DNA from: Pedobacter borealis DSM 19626 | GTDB lineage: Bacteria; Bacteroidota; Bacteroidia; Sphingobacteriales; Sphingobacteriaceae | Direction of reading: 5' to 3' | DNA: 40,398 bases | Assembly: GCF_000708285.2 (NCBI RefSeq) | Contig: NZ_JAUG01000071.1 | Location: 1 to 40,398 of the forward strand | Part shown: positions 1 to 7,354 of the stretch, piece after piece | How the letters are laid out: every line of letters begins with the position of its first letter | Numbering within the stretch: the stretch's first letter is position 1 | Made by a program: the position numbers and the translations under genes | Notes under the pieces: model-generated | Told to the model about the DNA's origin: nothing | Database searches by the model: none | What the model saw: only the letters and a program-made list of their open reading frames with translations

Positions 1-170
1 AAAGAAAAATTTTCAGCCGGCATTTTTTGTTTCTTTTTCATGCCAAAAAGAAAGAGCCCTTTGGCGGCGGCGAGCTGAGGCAAGAATGAGCCTCTGGGCA
101 AAAGAAATCAATTAAACGTCACTCATATTGATTTTTATAAAATAAATTACCCCTCGAAATGACGACCTTT

Positions 171-1301
171 TCAGATATCAATGTAATTGTTATTCAAATA
201 ATTTCTCCTAAATACCATCCAAGCCACAATAAGATTCAACGGAATAAGGATTAATCCGAAGCCAAACATGATAAATACATAAAAAAGGAAAAACAGGCTA
301 AAAACCCATATCAAAAATCCTTTAATCTGTATTGCATTTAACAAAAGCAGGCTTCTAAATAACAGAATCGCAGAAAAGGTAAATGCGATTAACCCAAACG
401 ATGTTAAAACACCAAAGTTGGTAAATATCCAACAGATTTCGGGTAGTAATAAAACGAGATAGTTTAAACAAAAACTAAAAAATACTTTTTCTTTAGTAAA
501 AGGAAAATTTGGCAAGAAAGACAAGTATCTATTATTAAAAACCTTCTCCTGATAAATGAGCACCACATGTGCCACAATAATACAGGAGGTAACGAGCATC
601 AATAATCTTGAATCATCTTTAAGATCAGCAAAAACTACCAACACACTCGAAATCAGCACCCACGAAAGCAGTTTGGTGAGCGCATAAGCCAATTTCGCCT
701 GATTGAAAACCTGAAAACTATATAACAAAAAAACAGGTTTGCTCCATTTTCTGCTAACCCGGAGTAACCAATTTGGCTTGTTAGCTTCTATTAAACGGTT
801 ACTTTCTTTAAGGTATATATAAGCGCCTGCTAAAACGAGAAGCAATTGAAAAAATAAAATCCCGATAGAAATAAGATAATATCCAAATACAATTCCAATG
901 CTTATGGCGTATAACGTATAACACAATACAGGTATAAATATGCAGGCCTGCACTACACACCAGGCCATAAACTGCTGTTTTTTGGTTGACGAGGTGAAAC
1001 TATAATACAGAAACTCTTGCTGGGGCAAAACAAGTTGATTTAAGACGTATTTTAAGCTTTTGTAAGCATATAATGAGCTACCTATAAGATAGAAAATCAT
1101 CATTAGTGGATTACTCACCAAACTAATGGTAAAGAAAAACTGCCAGAAATCAATCTGGTCGGGCCGAACAGTGCCCAAAGTATTAATAAACAAACAGTAA
1201 CTGATCAACATCACAAAGATGAATACCAACATAGCTGCATGGGTACGGTAAAAACCATCAACAAATATTTTCTTTAAGGCAGGGTTTGAAAGCAACGACA
1301 T
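171..1301 (-). CDS. Putative ABC exporter membrane subunit (multi-pass)
   Basis: Predicted integral membrane protein of 376 residues with about ten hydrophobic segments spread over its whole length. Charged loops separate the segments and no soluble domain is visible. Its ATG overlaps the stop codon of the upstream ATP-binding subunit (TAATG at 1299-1303 read on the minus strand), so the two are translationally coupled and almost certainly form one transporter. I infer an ABC-2-like permease; the substrate is unknown. I do not recognise a named family from the sequence, and the assignment rests on hydrophobicity and on the adjacent ATPase. The gene ends 170 bases from the window edge, and I see no further gene in that edge stretch. 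Confidence 0.7.
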   Translation of the reverse strand: MSLLSNPALKKIFVDGFYRTHAAMLVFIFVMLISYCLFINTLGTVRPDQIDFWQFFFTISLVSNPLMMIFYLIGSSLYAYKSLKYVLNQLVLPQQEFLYYSFTSSTKKQQFMAWCVVQACIFIPVLCYTLYAISIGIVFGYYLISIGILFFQLLLVLAGAYIYLKESNRLIEANKPNWLLRVSRKWSKPVFLLYSFQVFNQAKLAYALTKLLSWVLISSVLVVFADLKDDSRLLMLVTSCIIVAHVVLIYQEKVFNNRYLSFLPNFPFTKEKVFFSFCLNYLVLLLPEICWIFTNFGVLTSFGLIAFTFSAILLFRSLLLLNAIQIKGFLIWVFSLFFLFYVFIMFGFGLILIPLNLIVAWMVFRRNYLNNNYIDI

Positions 1302-1933
1302 TAAAAATTCAGTATTATTTTTTTATCTTGAATATTGATCTGTTTAAGTCCAGGCAGTTTTAACTCATCTAATGGCTGATGTGAGGACAGTAAAAAACTG
1401 ATTTTCTCATTTTGGTACTTTTCATTAATCCAGCGGTATAATATCTCCAAAGATTCTACATCGATCGTATTTAAAGGCTCGTCTAATAAGATCAATTTAG
1501 GTTGTCCTAAAAAAGCCAAAACCAACGACAACTTTTTTAACATGCCACTAGAATATGAACCCAATGGATTATGAATGTAAGGCTCCATACCCATTTCAGC
1601 AATTAAGATCTTTGCTTGATCAGAAACAGCCCCCTTGGCTTTAGCGAAAAGATCAACCATTTCAAATCCGGTCAAAAATTCGGGGTACAGTGGTTCGGCC
1701 TCGGCAAAATTTACAAGCTTTCTATAGGAAACGCCGTGATCTTTTAAATAAATAGTACTTAATGCTATATCACCTTCGAAAGACAATATTCCTGCAATTG
1801 CTTTCAAGAGGGTACTTTTCCCTGAGCCGTTATTTCCTTTTATCCAAAAAATACCTTCGGGAATTTTAATATTATCTATCTTTAAAACAAGATGATTGAA
1901 GTAAGATTTTTCAAATTGATTGAAGTGTAACAT
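1301..1933 (-). CDS. ABC transporter ATP-binding protein
   Basis: Cytoplasmic nucleotide-binding subunit of 210 residues, at the short end for the family. The order of motifs is canonical: Walker A (GNNGSGKSTLL, about residues 34-44), a signature-like YSSGMLKKLSL in the place of LSGGQ (about 127-137), Walker B PKLILLDEP (about 145-153) and an H-loop LLSSHQP near residue 182. The signature is degenerate (SSGM), as seen in many Bacteroidota exporter ATPases. It is the first gene of a two-gene operon, its stop overlapping the start of the membrane subunit by one base. Role: ATP hydrolysis to drive export of an unknown substrate. Confidence 0.88.
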   Translation of the reverse strand: MLHFNQFEKSYFNHLVLKIDNIKIPEGIFWIKGNNGSGKSTLLKAIAGILSFEGDIALSTIYLKDHGVSYRKLVNFAEAEPLYPEFLTGFEMVDLFAKAKGAVSDQAKILIAEMGMEPYIHNPLGSYSSGMLKKLSLVLAFLGQPKLILLDEPLNTIDVESLEILYRWINEKYQNEKISFLLSSHQPLDELKLPGLKQINIQDKKIILNF

Positions 1934-2007
1934 AAAAGCATTTTGTTTCTGACTTTAATTTTAATGAAAAGTTACAAGGCACATTCATCTTGATAAAATC
2001 ATACACA

Positions 2008-2529
2008 ATGCAATTAATTTTACGCCCTTACCAACCAAGTGATGTTGAAAGTTTGGTTAAACATGCCAACAATTTCAATATTTCGAAATATTTAACCAAT
2101 AAATTCCCTTTTCCTTATGAGAAAAAAGATGGCGAGGCTTTTATTCAACTCGCACTGAGTCATGATCCCTTACAAATCAAGGCCATTGTGTTAAACGATG
2201 AAGTAATTGGATCGATTGGTGTGCATCAACTGGCCGATATTTACAGCAAAAGTGCAGAAATAGGTTATTGGATTGCTGAGGATTTTTGGGGCAAAGGCAT
2301 TGTTCCGCTTGCCATAAAAGAAATGCTTAAATATGGTTTCGAAACATTTGATATTGAAAGAATTTTCGCACGGACTACACATACGAACCTGGCCTCCCAG
2401 CAGGTTTTAAAGAAATCGGGCTTTATTTTCGAGGCTGCGCTAAAAGGTACTATTTTTAAAAATGGCGAATATTTTGATGAATTGATTTTTGGATTTAGGA
2501 AACATCAGCTGAGCAAAGGACAGAATTAA
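2008..2529 (+). CDS. GNAT family N-acetyltransferase (RimJ/RimL type)
   Basis: Acetyl-CoA-dependent N-acetyltransferase of the RimJ/RimL-like branch. The start LILRPYQPSD is typical of the family, and the acetyl-CoA loop is seen as GYWIAEDFWGKGI followed by a helix (ALKEML-like). A C-terminal NxASQxVLKKSGF motif is also typical. I use the ATG at 2008 rather than a TTG 18 bases upstream, because family members begin just before the first beta strand. Length is about 173 residues, normal for the family. The acceptor (protein N-terminus, antibiotic or small amine) cannot be read from the sequence. It is divergent from the ABC operon and followed closely by the DUF2911 gene. Confidence 0.88.
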   Translation: MQLILRPYQPSDVESLVKHANNFNISKYLTNKFPFPYEKKDGEAFIQLALSHDPLQIKAIVLNDEVIGSIGVHQLADIYSKSAEIGYWIAEDFWGKGIVPLAIKEMLKYGFETFDIERIFARTTHTNLASQQVLKKSGFIFEAALKGTIFKNGEYFDELIFGFRKHQLSKGQN

Positions 2530-2534
2530 AACAT

Positions 2535-2567
2535 TTTGTTAAACTCGAAGCTTATTGCGTAAATTCG
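2535..2567 (+). promoter_or_regulatory. Putative Bacteroidota-type promoter of the DUF2911 gene
   Basis: TTTG at 2535-2538 and TAAATTCG at 2560-2567 are separated by 21 bases. They resemble the Bacteroidota -33 (TTTG) and -7 (TAnnTTTG) boxes, with one mismatch in the -7 box. The ATG at 2591 lies 24 bases downstream. Pattern match only. Confidence 0.4.
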
Positions 2568-2590
2568 TACAAACCAAAAACAACAAAGCA

Positions 2591-3439
2591 ATGAAATTAT
2601 CGATCAAATCAGTAATGCTGTTTGTTGCACTTTTAGGTGCAGCAGATTTCGCAAATGCCCAGGGAGCCAAGTTTCCACAAGCGAGTAGCGGACAAACCAT
2701 TATCCAGGATTTTGGATTAGGCAAAATAACTCTAACCTACTCTCGTCCGAATGTTAAAGGCCGCAAAATTTTTGGCGGTATGGAGCCAATGGGCGTAGTT
2801 TGGCGTAACGGGGCAAATGCGGCTACACGCATTAAATTTACCGATGCCGTTAAAATTGAAGGCAAAGATCTGCCTGCTGGCGAATATGGCCTGTTCAGCA
2901 TCCCAGGCAAAAATGAGTGGACGGTTATTTTTAGCAAGACGCCCGATCAATGGGGTGCTTACGCATATAAGGAAAGTGATGATGTGCTTCGTGTAAAAGT
3001 AAAAACAACAGCTTTAAAAGATAAAGTAGAAACCCTTAGTATGCAATTTTCGGCTGTTAGCGAAACTTCGGCGCAGTTAAATATGATGTGGGAGAATAGT
3101 GCTTATTCAATCAATATCACAACTTCTATTGACGAGAAAGTAATGGCAAATATTGCTGAAGCAATGAAGGGCGAAAAGAAACCTTACTTTAATTCGGCAT
3201 TGTATTATTATCAAAATGGAAAAGATTTAAAAACAGCTTTAGAATGGATGACGGAAGCAGAAAAATCAGATCCTAAAGCACCCTGGTTTAAATTATGGAA
3301 AGGCCGTATCCAATTAAAAATGGGCGATAAAGCGGGAGCATCAGCTACTGCACAACAAGGCATAGATGCTGCAAAGGCACAAAAGATTGATGAATATGTA
3401 CGCCTCAATTCTGAACTTTTGGCGCAAGCTAAAAAATAA
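2591..3439 (+). CDS. DUF2911 domain secreted protein with C-terminal TPR-like helices
   Basis: Exported protein of unknown function, about 282 residues. A signal peptide is clear (MKLSIKSVMLFVALLGAADF followed by ANAQ), which decides the start at 2591 over a TTG 36 bases upstream. The DUF2911 core follows: the TLTYSRPNVKGRKIFGG segment, VWRNGANAATRIKF, and LPAGEYGLFSIPG with WTVIFSK, all hallmark blocks of this Bacteroidota family. The last third (EWMTEAEKSDPKAPWFKLWK and after) resembles a TPR hairpin, as in the longer members. Probable periplasmic location. The family has no assigned biochemical role that I know of, and the neighbours do not suggest one. Confidence 0.88.
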   Translation: MKLSIKSVMLFVALLGAADFANAQGAKFPQASSGQTIIQDFGLGKITLTYSRPNVKGRKIFGGMEPMGVVWRNGANAATRIKFTDAVKIEGKDLPAGEYGLFSIPGKNEWTVIFSKTPDQWGAYAYKESDDVLRVKVKTTALKDKVETLSMQFSAVSETSAQLNMMWENSAYSINITTSIDEKVMANIAEAMKGEKKPYFNSALYYYQNGKDLKTALEWMTEAEKSDPKAPWFKLWKGRIQLKMGDKAGASATAQQGIDAAKAQKIDEYVRLNSELLAQAKK

Positions 3440-3451
3440 AGAGATTTTATT

Positions 3452-3474
3452 TCGGTCGGTGTGACACCGACCGA
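3452..3474. repeat. Perfect 23-base palindrome after the DUF2911 gene
   Basis: Arms TCGGTCGGTGT and ACACCGACCGA flank a single central base, starting 13 bases after the stop codon. It could act as a hairpin that ends or protects the mRNA. It lacks a following T-run, so a factor-independent terminator is doubtful, and a REP-like element is equally possible. Confidence 0.6.
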
Positions 3475-3760
3475 TAGCATATCTTAATCAGATCTGGCTT
3501 ACCTCCTAAGAATTACAGAACCTAAGTAATTTAAACACGATTGAAATGGAAAGCCCGGAACGAGGAACGAGTGAGGACTTGAAATGAAAAGCGGGACCAG
3601 CCCCAACCGAAGTACCACAGCAACTGCTTTTCAAATTAATATAAATATTCTTATCCTCAAATGAGCTGTGAACTTAAACATGAGTTTAATGACCAATATT
3701 AACTTAAAATTAACTGCTGATTAACTTGAACAGCTATCGTAACATTAACCCTTAAAACGC
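3475..3760. other. Intergenic stretch with a possible structured repeat, upstream of eno
   Basis: No gene is seen between the DUF2911 gene and eno. Positions 3541-3635 are richer in G and C than their surroundings and hold two near-copies of TTGAAATGnAAAGC (3541-3554 and 3579-3592). They also hold an 8-base inverted pair, TGAAAAGC at 3585-3592 with GCTTTTCA at 3626-3633. The rest (3640-3760) is AT-rich leader DNA. It may be a dispersed genomic repeat or a small structured RNA, and I cannot tell which. Confidence 0.3.
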
Positions 3761-3790
3761 TTTATTTATTTAAAAATAATACTAACTTTG
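3761..3790 (+). promoter_or_regulatory. eno: Putative eno promoter
   Basis: TAACTTTG at 3783-3790 matches the Bacteroidota -7 consensus TAnnTTTG exactly. An upstream TTTA at 3761-3764, 18 bases before it, is a weak -33 candidate. The enolase ATG is 68 bases downstream, leaving a moderate 5' leader. Confidence 0.5.
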
Positions 3791-3858
3791 ATGTTGCGCT
3801 TAGTAATTGTACTTTATACACTAAGCAGGTTAAAAAATCAATAAAAAATCAAATAAAA

Positions 3859-5154
3859 ATGAGCATAATCGTTAATGTCCATGCCAGACAAATTCTCGAT
3901 TCGAGAGGCAATCCAACAGTAGAAGTAGAAGTTGTAACAGAAGCAGGTGCTTTTGGCCGTGCAGCTGTACCAAGCGGTGCATCTACTGGACAATATGAGG
4001 CTGTTGAATTACGTGATGGAGATAAATCTACATATTTAGGTAAAGGCGTTTTAAAAGCCGTAGAAAATGTAAATACTAAAATTGCTGATGCATTAAGAGG
4101 TATTGATGTTTTTGAGCAAAATACAATTGATAAAATCATGTTAGACCTGGATGGTACCGAAAACAAAGGTAACTTAGGTGCTAACGCAATTTTAGGTGTT
4201 TCTTTGGCTGCTGCTAAAGCTGCTGCTGATGAAATCGGTCAACCATTATACCGTTACATTGGTGGTGTTAACGCCAACACTTTACCAATTCCGATGATGA
4301 ACATCATTAACGGTGGTTCACACTCTGATGCGCCTATTGCTTTCCAGGAATTTATGATTATGCCTGTTGGCGCACCTTCTTTCTCTGAGGCTTTACGTTG
4401 GGGAACTGAAGTTTTCCATAGCTTGAAAAAAATTCTTCACGATAGAGGTTTATCTACTGCAGTAGGTGACGAAGGTGGTTTTGCACCAACTTTTGATGGT
4501 ACTGAAGATGCAATTGAAACGGTATTAAAAGCAATTGAAACTGCTGGTTACAAACCAGGTTCTCAAATCTGTTTAGCTTTAGACTGTGCATCATCTGAGT
4601 TTTACAAAGATGGCAAATACGACTATACTAAATTTGAAGGCGCTACTGGAGTAATTCGTTCTAGCGAAGAGCAGGCACAATATTTAGCTGATCTTTCTGC
4701 AAAATATCCAATTATCTCTATTGAAGATGGTATGGATGAAAACGACTGGACTGGCTGGAAAAGCTTAACCGATAAAATTGGCGACCATGTTCAATTGGTT
4801 GGTGATGATTTATTTGTAACTAACGTAACCCGTTTACAACGTGGTATTGATGAGGCTACTGCTAACTCAATCCTGGTAAAAGTAAACCAGATCGGTTCTT
4901 TAACTGAAACCATCAATGCGGTAACTTTAGCACAAAACAATGGCTATACTTCGGTAATGAGTCACCGTTCTGGCGAAACTGAAGATGTTACGATTGCTGA
5001 TTTAGCTGTTGCATTAAACTGCGGACAGATTAAAACTGGTTCTGCATCACGTTCTGACAGGATTGCAAAATACAATCAATTATTACGTATTGAAGAAGAA
5101 TTAGGTGAAAACGCTCGTTTCATCGGTTCAAAATTCAAATACGCTAAGAAATAA
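3859..5154 (+). CDS. eno: Enolase (phosphopyruvate hydratase)
   Basis: Glycolytic enzyme converting 2-phosphoglycerate to phosphoenolpyruvate in the cytosol, Mg-dependent. At 431 residues it is full length. Visible hallmarks are the N-terminal ARQILDSRGNPTVEVEV, the mobile loop SGASTG (39-44), His155 in NGGSHSDAP, QEFMI (163-167), the GDEGGFAP block with acid Glu206, Asp in SIEDGMDEND, the GDDLFVTN block, KVNQIGSLTE with the catalytic lysine, and SHRSGETED. Codon choice is noticeably regular (TTA, GGT, GCT, GTT rich), as expected for a highly expressed gene. It is monocistronic, with its own promoter-like box and a strong terminator. Confidence 0.98.
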   Translation: MSIIVNVHARQILDSRGNPTVEVEVVTEAGAFGRAAVPSGASTGQYEAVELRDGDKSTYLGKGVLKAVENVNTKIADALRGIDVFEQNTIDKIMLDLDGTENKGNLGANAILGVSLAAAKAAADEIGQPLYRYIGGVNANTLPIPMMNIINGGSHSDAPIAFQEFMIMPVGAPSFSEALRWGTEVFHSLKKILHDRGLSTAVGDEGGFAPTFDGTEDAIETVLKAIETAGYKPGSQICLALDCASSEFYKDGKYDYTKFEGATGVIRSSEEQAQYLADLSAKYPIISIEDGMDENDWTGWKSLTDKIGDHVQLVGDDLFVTNVTRLQRGIDEATANSILVKVNQIGSLTETINAVTLAQNNGYTSVMSHRSGETEDVTIADLAVALNCGQIKTGSASRSDRIAKYNQLLRIEEELGENARFIGSKFKYAKK

Positions 5155-5163
5155 TGTATAGTA

Positions 5164-5179
5164 TTGGGTTTAAACCCAA
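5164..5179. repeat. 16-base perfect palindrome after eno
   Basis: TTGGGTTTAAACCCAA lies 9 bases after the eno stop codon and ahead of the main terminator hairpin. It may be a first hairpin or a dispersed intergenic repeat. No other copy was noticed in the window. Confidence 0.5.
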
Positions 5180-5217
5180 GGCTATAGTGTTAACAAGTTG
5201 AAAAACTTATTTGTAAA

Positions 5218-5255
5218 ACATCCGGAGATTTTAAATCTTCGGATGTTTTTATTTT
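5218..5255 (+). terminator. eno: Rho-independent terminator of eno
   Basis: A 13-pair stem (ACATCCGGAGATT with AATCTTCGGATGT, one G-U pair) closes a TTA loop and is followed at once by TTTTATTTT. This is the classic form, 63 bases past the eno stop. Confidence 0.9.
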
Positions 5256-5260
5256 AATAC

Positions 5261-5268
5261 TATATTTG
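5261..5268 (+). promoter_or_regulatory. Putative -7 box for the division-protein gene
   Basis: TATATTTG matches TAnnTTTG exactly, directly after the eno terminator and 54 bases before the next ATG. No -33 TTTG is seen at the usual distance, since that stretch is the terminator T-tract. Confidence 0.4.
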
Positions 5269-5321
5269 TTTGTTGGATTTGGGCTTACTCAAATCTCACA
5301 TCTAAAATCTCATATCAATAT

Positions 5322-5621
5322 ATGAAACGTTTAATAGATCTTTTCCGAAATAAATATTTCCTTGCTACTGTCGCTTTTGCGATGTGGATGCTATTTTTCG
5401 ACAAAAACGATATGATGTCGCAATACGAGTACCGCAGTCAGGCCAATAAACTGCAGGAAGAAAAAGAATATTTCGAGAAAGAAACCGCCCAGGTTAAAAA
5501 AGATTTAAACGAACTGAATACCAATCTGAATACGGCTGAAAAATTTGCCCGCGAAAAATACTTCATGAAAAAAGATAATGAAGATGTTTTTGTGATTATC
5601 CAGGAAGAGAAAAAGGATTAG
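5322..5621 (+). CDS. Septum formation initiator family protein (FtsB/DivIC-like)
   Basis: Small bitopic membrane protein of 99 residues. A short cytoplasmic N-terminus is followed by one membrane segment (about residues 12-26, FLATVAFAMWMLFF). A long coiled coil follows (about 36-75, with heptad-like QANKLQEEKEYFEKETAQVK), then a conserved ending AEKFAREKYFMKKDNEDVFVI. This is the FtsB/DivIC plan: the protein would join the FtsQLB-like divisome complex and help activate septal wall synthesis. A position just after eno is common for this gene in many bacteria (known for E. coli ftsB), which supports the call. Confidence 0.9.
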   Translation: MKRLIDLFRNKYFLATVAFAMWMLFFDKNDMMSQYEYRSQANKLQEEKEYFEKETAQVKKDLNELNTNLNTAEKFAREKYFMKKDNEDVFVIIQEEKKD

Positions 5622-5728
5622 TGCTCAGTTGGCAGTGCTCAGTTAACAGGTTGAGGTTAGCAATTTCAACAATAGAACAATCCATTTCCAGTTAACCGAT
5701 TAACCAATTCAAACAGTTAACCTATCTA

Positions 5729-6343
5729 ATGCTTCACATCCTCTACATTATCGCCATAACTGCTGAAGCCATGACCGCCGCACTTTCTGCAGGCAGACGT
5801 GATATGGATTGGGTTGGTGTTTGTATTATTGCCTGGGTTACGGCGTTAGGTGGCGGAACGGTTAGAAATGTATTATTTGGCCATTACCCAATGAGCTGGG
5901 TAGAACATCCTGAATATTTGATAATTACTGCAGTAGCAGCCTTACTTGCAGCTTTTATTGCCTCGATTATGACTAAACTCAAAAAGCTTTTCCTTTATCT
6001 TGATGCTTTAGGTTTGGTGGTTTTCACGATTATCGGCTGCCAGGTTGCACAGGAAATCCATCTACCCCATTTAATTGTACTTTTTAGCGGAATGATTACT
6101 GGTTGTGCCGGTGGGGTACTTCGAGATGTACTCTGCAATGAAGTTCCATTTCTTTTTAGAAAAGAGATTTATGCCAGCGCAGCGATAGTTACCGGCGCAG
6201 TTTATATCGGTATAGAGCATTTTCATGGAAGCGAGATGCTGGCTACTATTTTCGCAGCTGTAGTTGGATTAACCCTAAGATTACTTTCTATCCGCTTCGA
6301 ATGGCACATGCCTAAGTTTGTTTACCGTGATGAATGGCATTGA
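5729..6343 (+). CDS. TRIC-type channel family membrane protein (YicG/YadS, UPF0126)
   Basis: Inner-membrane protein of 204 residues with about seven hydrophobic segments and the duplicated glycine-rich signature of the family: WVTALGGGTVRNVLFGHYP in the first half and MITGCAGGVLRDVLCNEVP in the second. The internal repeat is characteristic of bacterial TRIC homologues, which are reported to form trimeric cation-permeable channels. Its role in the cell is not clear. The plus-strand gene follows the division gene by 107 bases of repeat-like spacer. It is convergent with the RAYT remnant. Confidence 0.92.
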   Translation: MLHILYIIAITAEAMTAALSAGRRDMDWVGVCIIAWVTALGGGTVRNVLFGHYPMSWVEHPEYLIITAVAALLAAFIASIMTKLKKLFLYLDALGLVVFTIIGCQVAQEIHLPHLIVLFSGMITGCAGGVLRDVLCNEVPFLFRKEIYASAAIVTGAVYIGIEHFHGSEMLATIFAAVVGLTLRLLSIRFEWHMPKFVYRDEWH

Positions 6344-6388
6344 TTCAGTTGGGAGTTTTCAATTCGGAGTTGAGAGTTTCTTTCGTGG

Positions 6389-6410
6389 TGTCAGATGTTA
6401 CCACCTGGCA
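6389..6410. repeat. REP-like hairpin, degenerate copy (orientation A)
   Basis: TGTCAGATG, loop TTAC, CACCTGGCA: the same hairpin as the perfect copies that follow, with one mismatch and one G-U pair. It is preceded by CGTGG, as are the other orientation-A copies. Confidence 0.75.
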
Positions 6411-6457
6411 TTTTCAAATTATTTGAACACCATTCATTATTCTCCAATTTAAGGATT

Positions 6458-6754
6458 ATTTCCGTGGTGTCAGATGTTACCATCTGACACTTTCAAAATT
6501 ATTCAAAAAGAGAGTTTAACCTCACTTTATATATTCACTCCACAGTCAGATGGTAACATCTGACTGCACAGCTATCAACGGATACAATCAATCAAAAATA
6601 TTTCTATTTCCGTGGTGTCAGATGTTACCATCTGACACTTTCAAAATTATTCAAAAAGAGAAGTTTAACCTCACTTTATATATTCACTCCACAGTCAGAT
6701 GGTAACATCTGACTGCACAGCTATCAACGGATACAATCAATCAAAAATATTTCT
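6458..6754. repeat. Tandem duplication of an inverted REP pair (148 and 149 bp)
   Basis: Positions 6458-6605 are repeated as 6606-6754 with only a single-base insertion noticed (AGAGAG against AGAGAAG), so the duplication is recent. Each unit holds one orientation-A hairpin, TGTCAGATG-TTAC-CATCTGACA (6468-6489 and 6616-6637). Each also holds one orientation-B hairpin, CAGTCAGATG-GTAA-CATCTGACTG (6543-6566 and 6692-6715), separated from A by a 53-54 base spacer. Loop TTAC is the reverse complement of GTAA, so A and B are the same REP element facing opposite ways, a BIME-like arrangement. The array fills the gap between the TRIC gene and the RAYT remnant. Confidence 0.9.
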
Positions 6755-6762
6755 ATAATCAA

Positions 6763-7225
6763 TTATTTAACAACATTATCCGGAGTACCTAAGTAAAAAG
6801 CAGCACTGCTGTATCTATAATTTTCGGGATACTCACTCAAATTCCAATGAGATTGCAACGGGTTCTGATGAATATATTCCAATTTAATTTCAAGAAGCTC
6901 TTTGTTACCAATCCAGACATCATCAAACCTATCCTCCCAAACTTTAAAAACCTGCTTATCATTTTCAATCCTTATCAAATTTAGCATTGAATTCTTGCTA
7001 GATTCCAGGTATTTTCGAATCTCAAAAGCGCAAAACTTCTTCAAATCGCGCATACTATCCGATAATTTATTTTCATCGTTGAAATAGAATAAGACATGAA
7101 AGTGATTAGGCATGATTACATAACCAAGAATTGAAATCTTATATTTTAATTAAATGTTTATAACAGCTCGTGGTCACGAAAAAACACTTTTCTTCAAGAA
7201 ATAAACTTCTGTTTCTTAATCCCAT
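6763..7225 (-). pseudogene. REP-associated tyrosine transposase (RAYT, Y1_Tnp), broken
   Basis: Y1-type single-strand transposase of the RAYT group, which is thought to mobilise REP hairpins. The C-terminal part (from 7113) begins MPNHFHVLFYF, carrying the HxH metal-binding motif. It continues through KFCAFEIRKYL, VWEDRFDDVW, IEYIHQNP-like LEYIHQNPLQSHW and YRYSSAAFY, all typical of the family. A separate frame from ATG 7225 to a stop at 7139 encodes MGLRNRSLFLEEKCFFVTTS, which is the usual family N-terminus. The two frames overlap, and the middle segment normally between them is missing. I infer an internal deletion with a frameshift, so the gene is probably inactive. REP pairs lie on both sides. 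Confidence 0.8.
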
Positions 7226-7240
7226 GTAATCTTTTCGTGG

Positions 7241-7262
7241 TGTCAGGTGTTACCACCTGACA
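7241..7262. repeat. REP hairpin, orientation A, upstream of the RAYT remnant
   Basis: TGTCAGGTG, loop TTAC, CACCTGACA: a perfect 9-pair stem with compensatory changes relative to the 6468 copy (GGTG with CACC in place of GATG with CATC). It is preceded by CGTGG as in the other A copies. Confidence 0.85.
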
Positions 7263-7313
7263 TTTTCAAATTAAATTGAATACTGTGGTTTACTCAATTT
7301 CAAAACAATCTAT

Positions 7314-7337
7314 CAGTCAGATGGTAACATCTGACTG
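7314..7337. repeat. REP hairpin, orientation B, upstream of the RAYT remnant
   Basis: CAGTCAGATG, loop GTAA, CATCTGACTG, identical to the copies at 6543 and 6692 and followed by the same CACA-type tail. With 7241-7262 it forms a second inverted pair on the other side of the RAYT remnant. Confidence 0.85.
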
Positions 7338-7354
7338 CACACCCAACTCCAAAC

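Noticed and set aside
1990..2007. TTG start for the acetyltransferase
   Set aside because: The ATG at 2008 begins just before the family's first strand; the six extra residues add nothing recognisable.
3452..3474. Intrinsic terminator after the DUF2911 gene
   Set aside because: The dyad is perfect but the loop is one base and no T-run follows; kept as a palindrome only.
6458..6754. CRISPR array
   Set aside because: Only two long units with near-identical spacers, containing inverted REP hairpins and with no cas genes; this is a tandem duplication of a REP pair.
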